Shown in pieces: positions 9,629-19,081 of a stretch of 64,000 bases of DNA. This DNA comes from Prevotella histicola JCM 15637 = DNF00424. Its GTDB lineage: Bacteria > Bacteroidota > Bacteroidia > Bacteroidales > Bacteroidaceae. The notes under the pieces are model-generated. The model was not told the origin of the DNA, did no database searches, and saw nothing but the letters and a program-made list of their open reading frames with translations. Position 1 is the stretch's first letter, and each line of letters begins with the position of its first letter. Position numbers and translations under genes: made by a program. The stretch lies in contig NZ_BAJX01000008.1 of the NCBI RefSeq assembly GCF_000613925.1, positions 58,901 through 122,900 of the forward strand, read 5' to 3'.

Positions 9629-9970
9629 CTATAATGGTAATTCTGGGATAAGGATTATAGTCCTATGTTTTTTTATTACTTTTATTTTATAACTATTTCT
9701 TTCTTTTATCAAACTATCTCCTATTTCTATCATATGTAAATCCCATTTGGGAGAAATTACTATGTTAATAAGATGTCCCTTTTCATCAATACCTTTTATA
9801 TAATATTCGCGTACTTTTTTTAGGTCCAGAACTTTTATCTTATAATATTGCTCTTTAACATCTTCATTATAACGTGAATTATTTAGTTTATCATTATTTG
9901 TAAACACGAGGAAAAGAATGAGGCATAGCCCTCCCCATAAGATATATCTCCTTAAAAAAACGGTATCCAT
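9629..9970 (-). CDS. Small membrane-anchored protein, possible immunity-type
   Basis: 113 residues with one N-terminal membrane helix (about 9-24, LWGGLCLILFLVFTN) and a charged, beta-rich remainder ending IILIPELPL. Its ATG lies inside the end of the upstream fragment (19-bp overlap), the arrangement of a toxin or effector gene with a coupled small partner. That role is an inference from layout only. Confidence 0.5.
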   Translation of the reverse strand: MDTVFLRRYILWGGLCLILFLVFTNNDKLNNSRYNEDVKEQYYKIKVLDLKKVREYYIKGIDEKGHLINIVISPKWDLHMIEIGDSLIKERNSYKIKVIKKHRTIILIPELPL

Positions 9971-10176
9971 GTATGTCCTCCTCCCCTTGACATATCAACT
10001 CGTACAGGATTGACATTAAACCCCACCCCATATGATCTTGATAAATTAGTTTCGTAATATTCATTTTTGCCTTGTGCAGCACTACTACCGTACGAAAAGC
10101 CTAAATTTCCTATAGATAAAGTATTCAATATTCCTAACCCCCTGTAATTATCAAATGAATTCACATCGGTACTATC
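9952..10176 (-). pseudogene. 3' remnant of a gene cut by an insertion sequence
   Basis: 75 codons open from the insertion boundary (upstream TAA at 10177-10179) to TAA 9952. The peptide is rich in Gly/Ser/Asn (LSIGNLGFSYGSSAAQGKN, VRVDMSRGGGHTW), as in the linker or tip of a large secreted Rhs-like or surface protein. I cannot name the family. The 5' part is missing and the boundary coincides with the insertion-sequence remnant. Confidence 0.4.
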
Positions 10177-10179
10177 TTA

Positions 10180-10350
10180 AAAAAGTGTGTAAGTCCATAT
10201 TTGTCTTATCTTTGTATTTGGAAACATTAAAATAAAGAAACAATGGAACTTACACAATTACAAATTTCGGAAATTCTTTCGAATTACACAAACAGCAGCG
10301 AAGGTTTTGTTACCCTTCAGTCTTTAATCGTGAATACTTGTAATGAATAA
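10180..10350 (+). mobile_element. Insertion-sequence left-end remnant
   Basis: A promoter box TATCTTTG (10207-10214) precedes ATG 10243 and a 35-codon ORF beginning MELTQLQISEILSNY and ending at TAA 10350. It resembles the N terminus of a transposase (IS256-like suggested from memory). TGTGTAAGTCCAT (10186-10198) and ATGGAACTTACACA (10243-10256) are inverted around the promoter with one unmatched base. The remaining transposase is absent. Confidence 0.45.
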
Positions 10351-10535
10351 TTACGCCTAAATATTAGGAAATATAATCTTTTCGTTTTTTTAGAAAGATA
10401 CTATTGTTCCTCTTTATGCGGGTGCAAGTGTAGCTTCTTTCCATTTAATATGGAAATAATTGGTTGTAAAAATTCCGAAGACAAGTGGTTTTTTAACTAA
10501 AATCAATTAGGTTATTAACATCTCTATGCTAATCA

Positions 10536-11294
10536 CTACGTATTGATTGACAAGGCTTTCATGGTTTCTCTTATCCTTCTTTCGGAGCTAACCATGATCA
10601 TATCTTCGCATACATCGTTGTTCCCCATGTAGACGTTATTATTAAAGAACTTCATTTTACTTGGTTGTGGCTCACGTGCAGAGAAGTGGAAAGAAGTAAT
10701 CTTTGTCTCTTTCTGGATTTTAGCAATGTTCTCTTCGTTCACTCCGCAGCCAGCCATAATGTCTATTTTCCCTGCTGATAGCTCTTTCAATCGGCGTAAC
10801 AGAGGTATTCCTTGTGCAGCTGTGGGCTGTTGACCAGAGGTAAGTATCCTGTTAAAACCGAGCTCTAAGATTTCATCTATTGCTTGTTCAGGATGTGAGC
10901 AACGGTCGAAGGCGCGATGAAAGGTAACATTCATCGTGCCAGTATGTGCCATTAAAGTCTTGTTTGCATTGTGATCAATCCTCCCATCTGCCGTTAGACA
11001 ACCGAAGACCACCCCATCAACTCCCAGCTCTCTGCACATGTCTATGTCGTAAGTCATACGCTGAAGTTCTTCAGGAGAATAGAGAAAGTCACCTCCCCGG
11101 TTACGGATAATGACATGAAGGTGTGTTCTTTTCAAAACCTCTCGTGCCATCTTTATCTCTCCATAGGAAGGAGTTGTACCGCCTTCTGGTATCCCCATAC
11201 AGAGTTCTACACGGTTGGCGCCAGCTCTTTCTGCGGCAATACAGCTTTCAACACTGTTTGCACAGACTTCAAATTCATAGTTTTCTTTGTTCAT
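10536..11294 (-). CDS. cutC: CutC family protein
   Basis: 252 residues from ATG 11294 (MNKENYEFEVCANS). The frame extends upstream to 11339 only through a palindromic repeat. Conserved CutC blocks are present: AGANRVELCMGIPEGGTTPS, VIIRNRGGDFLYS, VTFHRAFDRC, LTSGQQPTA and IMAGCGVNEEN. CutC is a TIM-barrel protein once linked to copper homeostasis; its biochemical role is uncertain. The length is normal. Confidence 0.93.
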   Translation of the reverse strand: MNKENYEFEVCANSVESCIAAERAGANRVELCMGIPEGGTTPSYGEIKMAREVLKRTHLHVIIRNRGGDFLYSPEELQRMTYDIDMCRELGVDGVVFGCLTADGRIDHNANKTLMAHTGTMNVTFHRAFDRCSHPEQAIDEILELGFNRILTSGQQPTAAQGIPLLRRLKELSAGKIDIMAGCGVNEENIAKIQKETKITSFHFSAREPQPSKMKFFNNNVYMGNNDVCEDMIMVSSERRIRETMKALSINT

Positions 11295-11316
11295 GTAGTA
11301 AGGGATTGGAAGAGGT

Positions 11317-11352
11317 ATCATCCCCCAATCCTTTTCCAAAGGGATGGGGGAG
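11317..11352. repeat. Degenerate copy of the DUF559-element hairpin
   Basis: CCCCCAATCC-TTTTCCAAA-GGGATGGGGG has the same layout as the 2645-2673 repeat. It lies 23 bp upstream of the cutC start codon and creates a false N-terminal extension of that ORF. Confidence 0.5.
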
Positions 11353-11443
11353 TGATTACTCTTATTAGAATATATTATACCACAATCAGTTTATTTACAT
11401 GCCAACTTATCTACTCATAAAACATTCTTGAGAATGTTTGATC

Positions 11444-14041
11444 TTACAATTTGCTACTTACTTTCACCAATTGCTCACCCAATCCGATGGTATATCCTTG
11501 TGAAAGGAAGACAACACGGTTGAAGGTGTCAGCGATAATGAAGATTGGTAACTGGTTAGGATTACGTAGTTTCATCTCTTTAGCAATCTCTTTTACCACC
11601 GTTCCGTCCTTGTCAATACCGAAGATGGTATTCTTCAGCAGGTTCCCAAACTCTCCCTTTTGTGTTTCAAACTTGTCTTTCTCAGCCTGGTTGGTAAAGA
11701 GCAAGACCATTGGTCGTCCCCATTTGTCGAGTTTCTCTTTCATCTTTGCTATGTCATGCAGTGCATGATTGGTTGGCTCTTGTCCCATCCCCAATACACC
11801 CAAGACATAATACCCACGACCAGTCTGGCTGAGGATGGATACTTCTTTACCATCTTTTTCTATTAGGTTTTCACTGTTGAAGCTTCCGATGACCTTTATT
11901 CCTTCCGATTCCTGTCTTACATCGAGCTTTTGTCGGGTTGTCTTTCCAGGTTCAATGGTAAAGAACTGTGTGTGTGCCATGACACTTCCATCAGCCATTC
12001 GTTGACCTGTAACTAGTAGATAAGTACCCTCGTCGAGTGTGGCACCCTTCTTAAAGGTGTTGGCCCAGGTTGCTCCTCCTCCCATATCAAGTTGCCCTTC
12101 TTCAAAGTTCATTATCCATGTACGCCCGTAAACGATCTTGCTTATCGTGAAATGTGTGTAATATTTAGGGTCATCCAAGTACTCTGTTGGAGAATAATCC
12201 AATATCAGTTTCCCAGTCTTGGCAGCTTCCTGTACGGATGTGTCGAAGTCTACGTCTACCCAATCTTTCCCTTTCTTATATTGTAACTTCCATGTCACGA
12301 GGTCTTTCTGGGCTTCAATTCCCAGACTGCGAGCCACGTCTACGAAGAAGATGTCTCTACCCCTGTCATCTGTTATGCGGCTTTCCCACACACTGATAGG
12401 TGTCTGTGGAATCTGCATAGCTCGTGTGTCAGGGTTCAGCTTAATGTTCTTTTTAACCCAATCCACGAGTAGTGAAGGGTCATTGCGGAACTTCTGTGCA
12501 TCTTTTCGGAATACTTTTGCGAAGAATTTCTTATAAGGTTTAAGGATCATCTCATACTCCACACGGGGTGATACCTCGTTGCTTGTGGCGTTCATATTGT
12601 CTTCTAATATGTCCATCGGCATATCCCGTAGGTCCTTATCGGTTAACGTAGAGAGCAGCTTCAGAGCACGATCAATGTTTCCTTCGTGCTTTTCTACGAA
12701 TGTTTGGATGGTTCTCCAGTTCCCACGTGCCTTTATTATATAAGGTATAGCGGCTGGGATACGATAGTTTTTCATACTCTCTTCGGTTGGGAAGGTTGCT
12801 ATGTAGGCATTCCGTAAGGCGTCCTCTTGTGCCAGTCGCTTGTTGTTTTCTGCTTTCTGTGCACTGGTTACCGTGGGGATTATTGCGTTTTCAGTTGGTG
12901 GGATAATGTCGAGGTCCTGCTCCTTTGGTGTATGTTTCTCGTCATAAGCAAGCTGAATGGTAACGTTTTTATCTTTCCCGAATGACACTTTCGTGTATCC
13001 GAAGCGACCATCTTTGGATGCCCATACAATCATATCTCCCTTACCTGCAGAGAGGAAGGTGTCTCCTTGACGATCGGTATATTTGGAAACTGCAGTCACA
13101 AACTCGGCATAATTATATATCTTGAACTCTACTTTAGCGTCATCAACGGGTTTCCCTTCCATGTCAATCACCTTGAAGTCAACACGTGCTGCACTTCCAT
13201 AGTTGTCTATAAGGTTGATTTCTGTGAAGTTGTTCGTCCGTAGCATTACTTCCTCAGGTCCTTGGTAGTCACCGAAAGCACGTGTATGCATGAGCATGGC
13301 ACGTGATGCTGGTGCATTGAACCATCCTAAGTTCAGAACAGGTTCGGGCTCACACGCTCCAAAGAAATACCATTTTCCGTCAGCCCATGCTTCCACCCAT
13401 GCGTGATTGTCGTCCGTGTGTGCCCAGCGGGGCGTGTATACCTGACGGGCTGGAATACCGATGGCACGTAGTGCACTTACTGTGAATGTACTTTCCTCAC
13501 CACATCTTCCACGTCCTGTGCGGATAGACTGGAGTGGGGAAGAGGTGCGTGAATCGGAGGGTTCATAGGTTACTTTTTCGTGACACCAATGGTTTACTTC
13601 AAGTATAGCATCCTTCATTGAGAGCCCTTTTACACGCTCTTTCAGTTCGCGATAGAATATGGTGCGGGAGCTGTCTAATGGTTCATTGTTCACGCGCATG
13701 GGCAGAACGAAGTGCCGGAAGAGTAGTTCTGGAACTTTATTGCCCCATGGCATCTCCTTTCTGGTGCGTAAAGCAGTGCGCACATTGTTAAGATGATAAG
13801 CTTTGGTGTAGTCGGTTATGTCGGCAATAGGCATGTAAGCATACAGGAATTTGAGTGCTTCCTCTTCTTCATTCGTTGGCTTTTCACCTTTTGTCTGCCA
13901 GAATTTCCATCCTACAGTATTCATCTTCTCCTTCCATGCTTGTTCCACTTTCTGTCTATATGCAGTGTCAGTGATGAAGTGTTGTGCATGAGTTGAGAGA
14001 CTGATAAGGGCAATCAGTAGGATTAGTAGGTTTCTCTTCAT
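11444..14041 (-). CDS. Secreted transglutaminase-like protein
   Basis: 865 residues with a signal peptide (MKRNLLILLIALISLSTHAQ). A transglutaminase-like domain spans about 145-235, with the nucleophile in TGRGRCGEESTF (Cys180) and the His in HTDDNHAWVEAW (His213). I cannot assign the third acidic residue with certainty. The segments after it look like beta-sandwich domains (carboxypeptidase-regulatory type at about 290-370). The C-terminal part, with KIVYGRTWIMNFEEGQ and GRGYYVLGVLG, has no clear family. It probably acts on peptides or proteins in the periplasm or outside the cell. Stands alone. Confidence 0.8.
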   Translation of the reverse strand: MKRNLLILLIALISLSTHAQHFITDTAYRQKVEQAWKEKMNTVGWKFWQTKGEKPTNEEEEALKFLYAYMPIADITDYTKAYHLNNVRTALRTRKEMPWGNKVPELLFRHFVLPMRVNNEPLDSSRTIFYRELKERVKGLSMKDAILEVNHWCHEKVTYEPSDSRTSSPLQSIRTGRGRCGEESTFTVSALRAIGIPARQVYTPRWAHTDDNHAWVEAWADGKWYFFGACEPEPVLNLGWFNAPASRAMLMHTRAFGDYQGPEEVMLRTNNFTEINLIDNYGSAARVDFKVIDMEGKPVDDAKVEFKIYNYAEFVTAVSKYTDRQGDTFLSAGKGDMIVWASKDGRFGYTKVSFGKDKNVTIQLAYDEKHTPKEQDLDIIPPTENAIIPTVTSAQKAENNKRLAQEDALRNAYIATFPTEESMKNYRIPAAIPYIIKARGNWRTIQTFVEKHEGNIDRALKLLSTLTDKDLRDMPMDILEDNMNATSNEVSPRVEYEMILKPYKKFFAKVFRKDAQKFRNDPSLLVDWVKKNIKLNPDTRAMQIPQTPISVWESRITDDRGRDIFFVDVARSLGIEAQKDLVTWKLQYKKGKDWVDVDFDTSVQEAAKTGKLILDYSPTEYLDDPKYYTHFTISKIVYGRTWIMNFEEGQLDMGGGATWANTFKKGATLDEGTYLLVTGQRMADGSVMAHTQFFTIEPGKTTRQKLDVRQESEGIKVIGSFNSENLIEKDGKEVSILSQTGRGYYVLGVLGMGQEPTNHALHDIAKMKEKLDKWGRPMVLLFTNQAEKDKFETQKGEFGNLLKNTIFGIDKDGTVVKEIAKEMKLRNPNQLPIFIIADTFNRVVFLSQGYTIGLGEQLVKVSSKL

Positions 14042-14229
14042 AGATTTGTTTTTAGCTATTAGAAATGTGATTTATAACGTTTGGCTTGTTGGCTGTAACG
14101 TTTTCCATTTGCAATATTCGTGAAAAATATTGGATTATGCAAGTATTTAACAAGTATTTAAAAGGTAAATCATCCTATGTAAAGCAGAATATATCAAGTT
14201 GATTGTAGTCAGATGATAAGGGATTTTCT

Positions 14230-14338
14230 GAAGGAAGGTAGACCTTTTTCTCAAAAAGGGTTGACCTTTTTACCCAAAAACGTTAACCCTTTTGGAAGAG
14301 AAGGTTGTCCTCTTTTGTGAAATTCCTCTACCTTTAAT
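14230..14338. repeat. Class II 23-bp array
   Basis: Units start at 14230, 14253, 14276 and 14299, 23 bp apart, built on AAAAAGGGTTGACCTTTTT. The flanks AAGGTAGA and TCTACCTT are inverted. It fills most of the 397-bp gap between the transglutaminase start and the barrel gene; nothing else is seen there except AT-rich sequence. Confidence 0.75.
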
Positions 14339-14438
14339 TCTTTAAAGCTCTGCTGAAAGTAAAAAATAAGGAGAGAGATTGTTTTGAAAATCTCCCTCCT
14401 TCATGGTTTTTATATGCTGTGTTCTTCCTGTTGAGATG

Positions 14439-16919
14439 TTACATTCCACTTCCAGTTCCCATTCCCATGCCGTTCATTTGCTGATTATCATTCTTCTCTT
14501 GGAAGTCATTTGATATCTTGCTCTTATGGTCTTGGAATGTTTTCTTCGTGTTACCGAAATTCCATTTCAGTGTTAAGGCAATCTGATGTACAGGAATTCT
14601 GATGTTCATATGATTCTCAAAGTCAGCTCCCCGGCTATACTGTTTGATGCTTATCTTGCCTGTCAATGGGACGAAATACATCAGACTGATGTCTAACTTG
14701 TCCTTGAGCAATGTCTTTGATAGCGTCGTGTTGAACATATTGAAGCCCCCTCCATAGCCTTGAAGCGTATATTTCTTCGTCATTCCTCCAACGAAAACAC
14801 TCCATTTCAGTTCCCATGGAAGTGTCTGCTGCAGTCCAAGGAAAGCCGAAGCCTGCCATCCATGGTTGTATTCCTGCAATCTTTCTGAGCGTATGTCTCC
14901 ATAATCAAGTCCAGCATTGAGCATGATTCGGGTATTCTTCGTCATGGCATAGTTCATGAAAGTGCTGAATTGAGTCCATCTACTACGGACAATATTATCG
15001 TATGTCGTGTTCAATACGCCATGACTGAAGTAAGAATACTGTTCAATCTGGTTGTTAGCAAAGTTCTCACCGAGGGTTAAATTAATCATGAACTTAGGTG
15101 TAAAGGAATTGAAAACCAAGCTAATGTTGTGGCTTTTCTCCACTGCAAGGTCTGGGTTACCATAACTTAACACCGTAGGGTTCGACCTATCCACGTATGG
15201 ATTTAGGAAACTGATACCTGGGCGACTGATGCGCATGGTGTAGTTAACGCCCAAGTTTGTCCCGGCAGAGATGTTATACGTAAGGCTTGCAGAAGGAACC
15301 AGATTGCCATAGTTCTTCTTGAAGTTGGCAGAAGGGTTCTGTTCATTCTCCACTTTCTCCCAGGTATATTCGTAACGTAAGCCTGCTTTTGCTCCGAGTT
15401 TCCCCATTGTGGCGCTATATTCAGCATATTCTGCAAGAACGTTCTGCGTATTTGTATAGTTCACACTGTTCGTTGCATTATATACTTCGTTCCCACCAAT
15501 GATGTCATAGAACTTAGAATCGGACATGTTACGGCGTGATATGTATTTCAATCCAGTACTTAGTGTCTGTCCTTTCCCCACAGGTGTAGTGAAATCAGCC
15601 TGCGCTGTGTGTTCAGTTCCCCGTGTATCAGCATGCGAATAGAGGTCGGAAAGCGTCAGTGGGATACCTGTAGGCAAAGGGTCATAAGTCCTTCTGTTAT
15701 TATTTTCAGCCGGAGAGGTTGAGAATAGATAACTCAGAGTTAGACTACTGGTACGTTCTTTATTGAAGAAACGTTGGTAATCAATGCTCCCATTGAATGA
15801 CTTGTTGACGTTCTCCATCGTCATTTCATTGCCATAAGAGAACCCTGTAGAGCCGTATGCACCACCAATGAAAGTCGTTGTAGGATGTCCGTCATTCTTC
15901 ATTGTAAACCCTGTGAAGCCCAGTGACGCCCCAATGTTGCTCATAGAGTCAAGTTCATATCCCAGACTGAACTCTGCCATGGTGAAGTTCATGTGTGTAT
16001 TCCCTTTCTGGTAATACTTCATCTGTGAGCCGTCAGAGGCAGTACGTGTCATCTCTGTTTCTGTTCCGCTGCTCTTTCCTTGGTTAAACATGACATTGGC
16101 ACTGTATGTTAGCTTTCCTTGTTGCCCACTCAGAAAGGCTGATGGACGCCAACCCATATTGCTGGCAGTGACACTAATGTTGCCATTAAACCCATTCATA
16201 TTGATTTTTCCCTGCCCATCAGCATGATTCATAACAATGTTCAGTACGCCACCAACACCTTCTGCATCATATTTAGCACCAGGATTCGTAATCACTTCAA
16301 TGTTCTTTACCGCTGATGCTGGCATTGATTTGAATATCTGAGAGGGGTTGGAAGAGAACATAATGTTTGGTTTTCCATCCACATATACCTTGAAAGAGCT
16401 TTGTCCGTTGACGGTGATATTATCCTGTCCATCCACTGTTACCATCGGTACTTTGCGTAACATGTCAAGTACAGTGTTCGACTTTGCATCGTTATCAGCC
16501 TGTACATCATACGTCATCTTATCTGTTTCCATCTTCACAAGTGGCTTTTGTGCTACGACTTCCACACCCTGCAGTTGCTTTGTATCATCCTGAACAAGGA
16601 GAGTCCCGAGGTTGATGGAGCCACCAGCAGCCGTCAGTTTCACCTTACGTGTAATCTCCTTGCGTCCCATAGAACTGAAAACAACGAGGTAATCTCCTTG
16701 TCCTGTCACAGTCTGAGAGAACTTTCCCTTCATATCAGTGGTTGACATTGCAACGGGTTTCTCACTCTTCTTCCCCTTATAGACACGTATTGTCGCATAG
16801 GGTTCACCCTCATGTGTCAGTGAGTCGAGCAACTCTCCTGATACGACTGACGTCTGCCCATGTGCTGTTATGGCAGCCATCATGAGTCCAAGGGCAATGA
16901 TAATCTTATTATGTTTCAT
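14439..16919 (-). CDS. TonB-dependent-receptor-like outer-membrane barrel
   Basis: 826 residues: signal peptide (to AHGQ), a carboxypeptidase-regulatory-like domain (about 25-110), a plug (about 125-235, VLDMLRKVPMVTVDGQ and NPGAKYDAEGVGGVLNIVM) and a long beta-barrel of the OMP_b-brl_3 type. The C terminus ends in a Met/Gly tail (NGMGMGTGSGM) instead of the usual terminal aromatic strand. The substrate is unknown. It follows the GntR gene by 35 bp, so it is probably co-transcribed with the ABC transporter. Confidence 0.85.
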   Translation of the reverse strand: MKHNKIIIALGLMMAAITAHGQTSVVSGELLDSLTHEGEPYATIRVYKGKKSEKPVAMSTTDMKGKFSQTVTGQGDYLVVFSSMGRKEITRKVKLTAAGGSINLGTLLVQDDTKQLQGVEVVAQKPLVKMETDKMTYDVQADNDAKSNTVLDMLRKVPMVTVDGQDNITVNGQSSFKVYVDGKPNIMFSSNPSQIFKSMPASAVKNIEVITNPGAKYDAEGVGGVLNIVMNHADGQGKINMNGFNGNISVTASNMGWRPSAFLSGQQGKLTYSANVMFNQGKSSGTETEMTRTASDGSQMKYYQKGNTHMNFTMAEFSLGYELDSMSNIGASLGFTGFTMKNDGHPTTTFIGGAYGSTGFSYGNEMTMENVNKSFNGSIDYQRFFNKERTSSLTLSYLFSTSPAENNNRRTYDPLPTGIPLTLSDLYSHADTRGTEHTAQADFTTPVGKGQTLSTGLKYISRRNMSDSKFYDIIGGNEVYNATNSVNYTNTQNVLAEYAEYSATMGKLGAKAGLRYEYTWEKVENEQNPSANFKKNYGNLVPSASLTYNISAGTNLGVNYTMRISRPGISFLNPYVDRSNPTVLSYGNPDLAVEKSHNISLVFNSFTPKFMINLTLGENFANNQIEQYSYFSHGVLNTTYDNIVRSRWTQFSTFMNYAMTKNTRIMLNAGLDYGDIRSERLQEYNHGWQASAFLGLQQTLPWELKWSVFVGGMTKKYTLQGYGGGFNMFNTTLSKTLLKDKLDISLMYFVPLTGKISIKQYSRGADFENHMNIRIPVHQIALTLKWNFGNTKKTFQDHKSKISNDFQEKNDNQQMNGMGMGTGSGM

Positions 16920-16954
16920 GATTTTTGTAAATTGATACCTACAAAAGTACAGTT

Positions 16955-17335
16955 TTATTGTTTGTTTTCAGAATAATTTACTTCTTTAATTTGCCATTCT
17001 TTTTCTACATCTTCGATACTGATTCCCAGTAGTTCCATCTCTCGGAAGAGGGAAGGAAGCGTCTGATGAAGGAATGTCTTGCGTCGTGAAGTCATGATTT
17101 GTTCACGTGCATTGGGAGCAACAAAGTAGCCAAGTCCACGTCTGTTGTAGATGATTTCCTCTCTTGAAAGTAGTTCGTAAGCCTTCACAGCAGTGTTCGT
17201 GTTCACTTGCAGCATGACGGCATACTCCCTTACAGATGGTATCCTGTCGTCGGCTTTGTATGTTCCAGCTATGATCTCGTCGCAAAGGCGGTCTGCCATT
17301 TGCTCGTAGATAGCCTTGTTATTTTCGAAATCCAT
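16955..17335 (-). CDS. GntR family (YtrA-type) regulator
   Basis: 126 residues: an N-terminal winged helix (IYEQMADRLCDEIIAGTYK, RIPSVREYAVMLQVNTNTAVKAYELL, GLGYFVA) and a short C-terminal tail, the layout of the YtrA subfamily with no large ligand domain. Such regulators usually repress their own ABC-transporter operon. A 22-bp palindrome just downstream of the operon promoter (19971-19992) is a likely operator. Unusually, the gene lies after the transporter genes, not before them. Confidence 0.88.
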   Translation of the reverse strand: MDFENNKAIYEQMADRLCDEIIAGTYKADDRIPSVREYAVMLQVNTNTAVKAYELLSREEIIYNRRGLGYFVAPNAREQIMTSRRKTFLHQTLPSLFREMELLGISIEDVEKEWQIKEVNYSENKQ

Positions 17336-17507
17336 AATCTTTCCTTTACTATTTTTGAGGAGTTAAAGATGTGTGAAGTAGTCAGAAGGAGTTTAGTCAT
17401 TAGCTCTTTTTCTGGAGAAATACTGTGGAATATGTGCTATAGGCACAACTCCTTCTATCTACTTTGGTTCCTTTAACTTCTTCATCTATTGAGATGTAAT
17501 CTCCTTT

Positions 17508-18311
17508 TTATACGTTGAACCAACGGTTATTGATGACCTGTAGGCGTGCGTATATCTTGTAAGCAAGCCAATACATGAGGCCTGCGATAGCCCAGAGGGT
17601 CACATGTCCTGCGATGTCTGCGCCCAATCCTGTTGGCATATAAATCTCATAATCCGTTTGTGAGTCTATGTAATAAGCTACAGCAACTAACAAACCCGTT
17701 AGCAAGGAAGAGATAACGCTGCCTGCAATAAGGCTCTTTATCCATGCATACTTGCGGAAGAAGACACCTCCAAGGACGATAAAAGCATTGAATACAAGCA
17801 TGGTCTCTAAGCTGAACAGCCATGATATACTGGGCTCCATATGTGAGATGTTTCTTAAAATAACACCTATCAAAGAGGCTCTGCCACCTTGATGGATGAT
17901 CATAGAGACGATTTGCTGTAATACATCACCCACAACGAGGGCTGCAATGCATAGGACAAGATAGCCAATAGATACGTAAAGAATACGTGCAACAAACTTC
18001 TCTAGATTGGTTGCTGGTAACATGATCTCACCGATACGGTCCTGTCGTCGTTGTAAATCAGACATAATATTACTGACAAAGAAGAAGTATCCTATGGAGA
18101 AACACATGGTTATAGGTTCAAATGCTTGGATTATTCCGAAGAAGAGCTCACCATTTGTCATCGGCTTCATGGTGAAAGGCGAAGTAAAACCCAATAGAAT
18201 GAAGAAGGTTGCAGCTGCAAGTCCCAGAAAAGTATATAGAGTCGTGCTACTACGAACAAGCATTAAGCGTTTGAATACTTGCCAAAAACGATTTAAATTG
18301 AACTTTTTCAT
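17508..18311 (-). CDS. ABC transporter permease
   Basis: 267 residues with about six hydrophobic segments and no substrate-binding motif, typical of ABC-2-like export permeases encoded with YtrA regulators. The segment NIMSDLQRRQDRIGEIMLPA lies in a cytoplasmic loop. It follows the DUF2807 lipoprotein by 20 bp. It probably pairs with the ATPase at 19082-19903; the substrate is unknown. Confidence 0.8.
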   Translation of the reverse strand: MKKFNLNRFWQVFKRLMLVRSSTTLYTFLGLAAATFFILLGFTSPFTMKPMTNGELFFGIIQAFEPITMCFSIGYFFFVSNIMSDLQRRQDRIGEIMLPATNLEKFVARILYVSIGYLVLCIAALVVGDVLQQIVSMIIHQGGRASLIGVILRNISHMEPSISWLFSLETMLVFNAFIVLGGVFFRKYAWIKSLIAGSVISSLLTGLLVAVAYYIDSQTDYEIYMPTGLGADIAGHVTLWAIAGLMYWLAYKIYARLQVINNRWFNV

Positions 18312-18331
18312 CTTTTGTTTCCTCCTTATTT

Positions 18332-19063
18332 TTATTTTATTCTTGTTGTATTGTCGGTTATACCAGCATTGCCTGATACGTTCTGTTGGATGGGTTGACG
18401 GGTTGTACCAGTAAGTTTGATACCCGCATTGCCTGATACATCCAGTTTAACTCGGTTGCTTTGGTTGAAGTTTATCTTTACTGCTGCATTACCACTGATA
18501 TCCAAGTCTGCATCGTTTGTAGTAAGATTCTTGACCTTTACGGCTCCATTACCAGACAGGTCTATGCCAAGTTGATTCACTTTCATACTGTTTATCTTTA
18601 CAGAAGAGTTACCATTAAGCTCTAAATCTAACTTGTCGAGTGTGATAGAATCAGGGAATTCCATAGAAGAATTGCTGTCTTGAGTAATCTTAGTGTAGGT
18701 TGGAGCCGTAACATAAACATCTATTTTGTTTCTGTCTCTGCTATCACCAAAATCAAAATGGATTTTATTTGAGAGGTTTGGCATGTCCTTTTCGTCAATT
18801 ATTAACGTGCTACCCTTTACCGATATGTGCATGTGAGGTAGTAAATCTTTGCTTCCTCTAACTTTCACAGAGAAATCTTTTCCTTGTAAAAAATGCACTG
18901 CTACTGACGCATCCACTTGTACATCTTGAAAATTCCCTACAGGAATGTTTTGGGTTATAGCATTTCCTAAGGGCTGTTTCTTACGAATACAAGAACTGAA
19001 GAAAAATATACTGGCAGCCAAAGTGAGGCTAAGAATGATTTTATTTGTTGTGAATTGTTTCAT
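18332..19063 (-). CDS. DUF2807 (head GIN domain) lipoprotein
   Basis: 243 residues with a lipobox (FFFSSC) and a repetitive beta-helix-like C-terminal region: LELNGNSSVKI, IDLSGNGAVKV, LDISGNAAVKI and LDVSGNAGIKL recur about every 20 residues. DUF2807 proteins are common in Bacteroidota, function unknown, and are probably lipid-anchored adhesive or envelope proteins. It sits between the ATPase and permease genes with 18-20 bp gaps, which suggests a link to the transporter. Confidence 0.85.
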   Translation of the reverse strand: MKQFTTNKIILSLTLAASIFFFSSCIRKKQPLGNAITQNIPVGNFQDVQVDASVAVHFLQGKDFSVKVRGSKDLLPHMHISVKGSTLIIDEKDMPNLSNKIHFDFGDSRDRNKIDVYVTAPTYTKITQDSNSSMEFPDSITLDKLDLELNGNSSVKINSMKVNQLGIDLSGNGAVKVKNLTTNDADLDISGNAAVKINFNQSNRVKLDVSGNAGIKLTGTTRQPIQQNVSGNAGITDNTTRIK

Positions 19064-19081
19064 AATTGGGGTCTCCTTCTT

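Noticed and set aside
9894..10082. 62-residue minus-strand ORF between the fragment and the small membrane protein
   Set aside because: It overlaps both in another frame and has no features.
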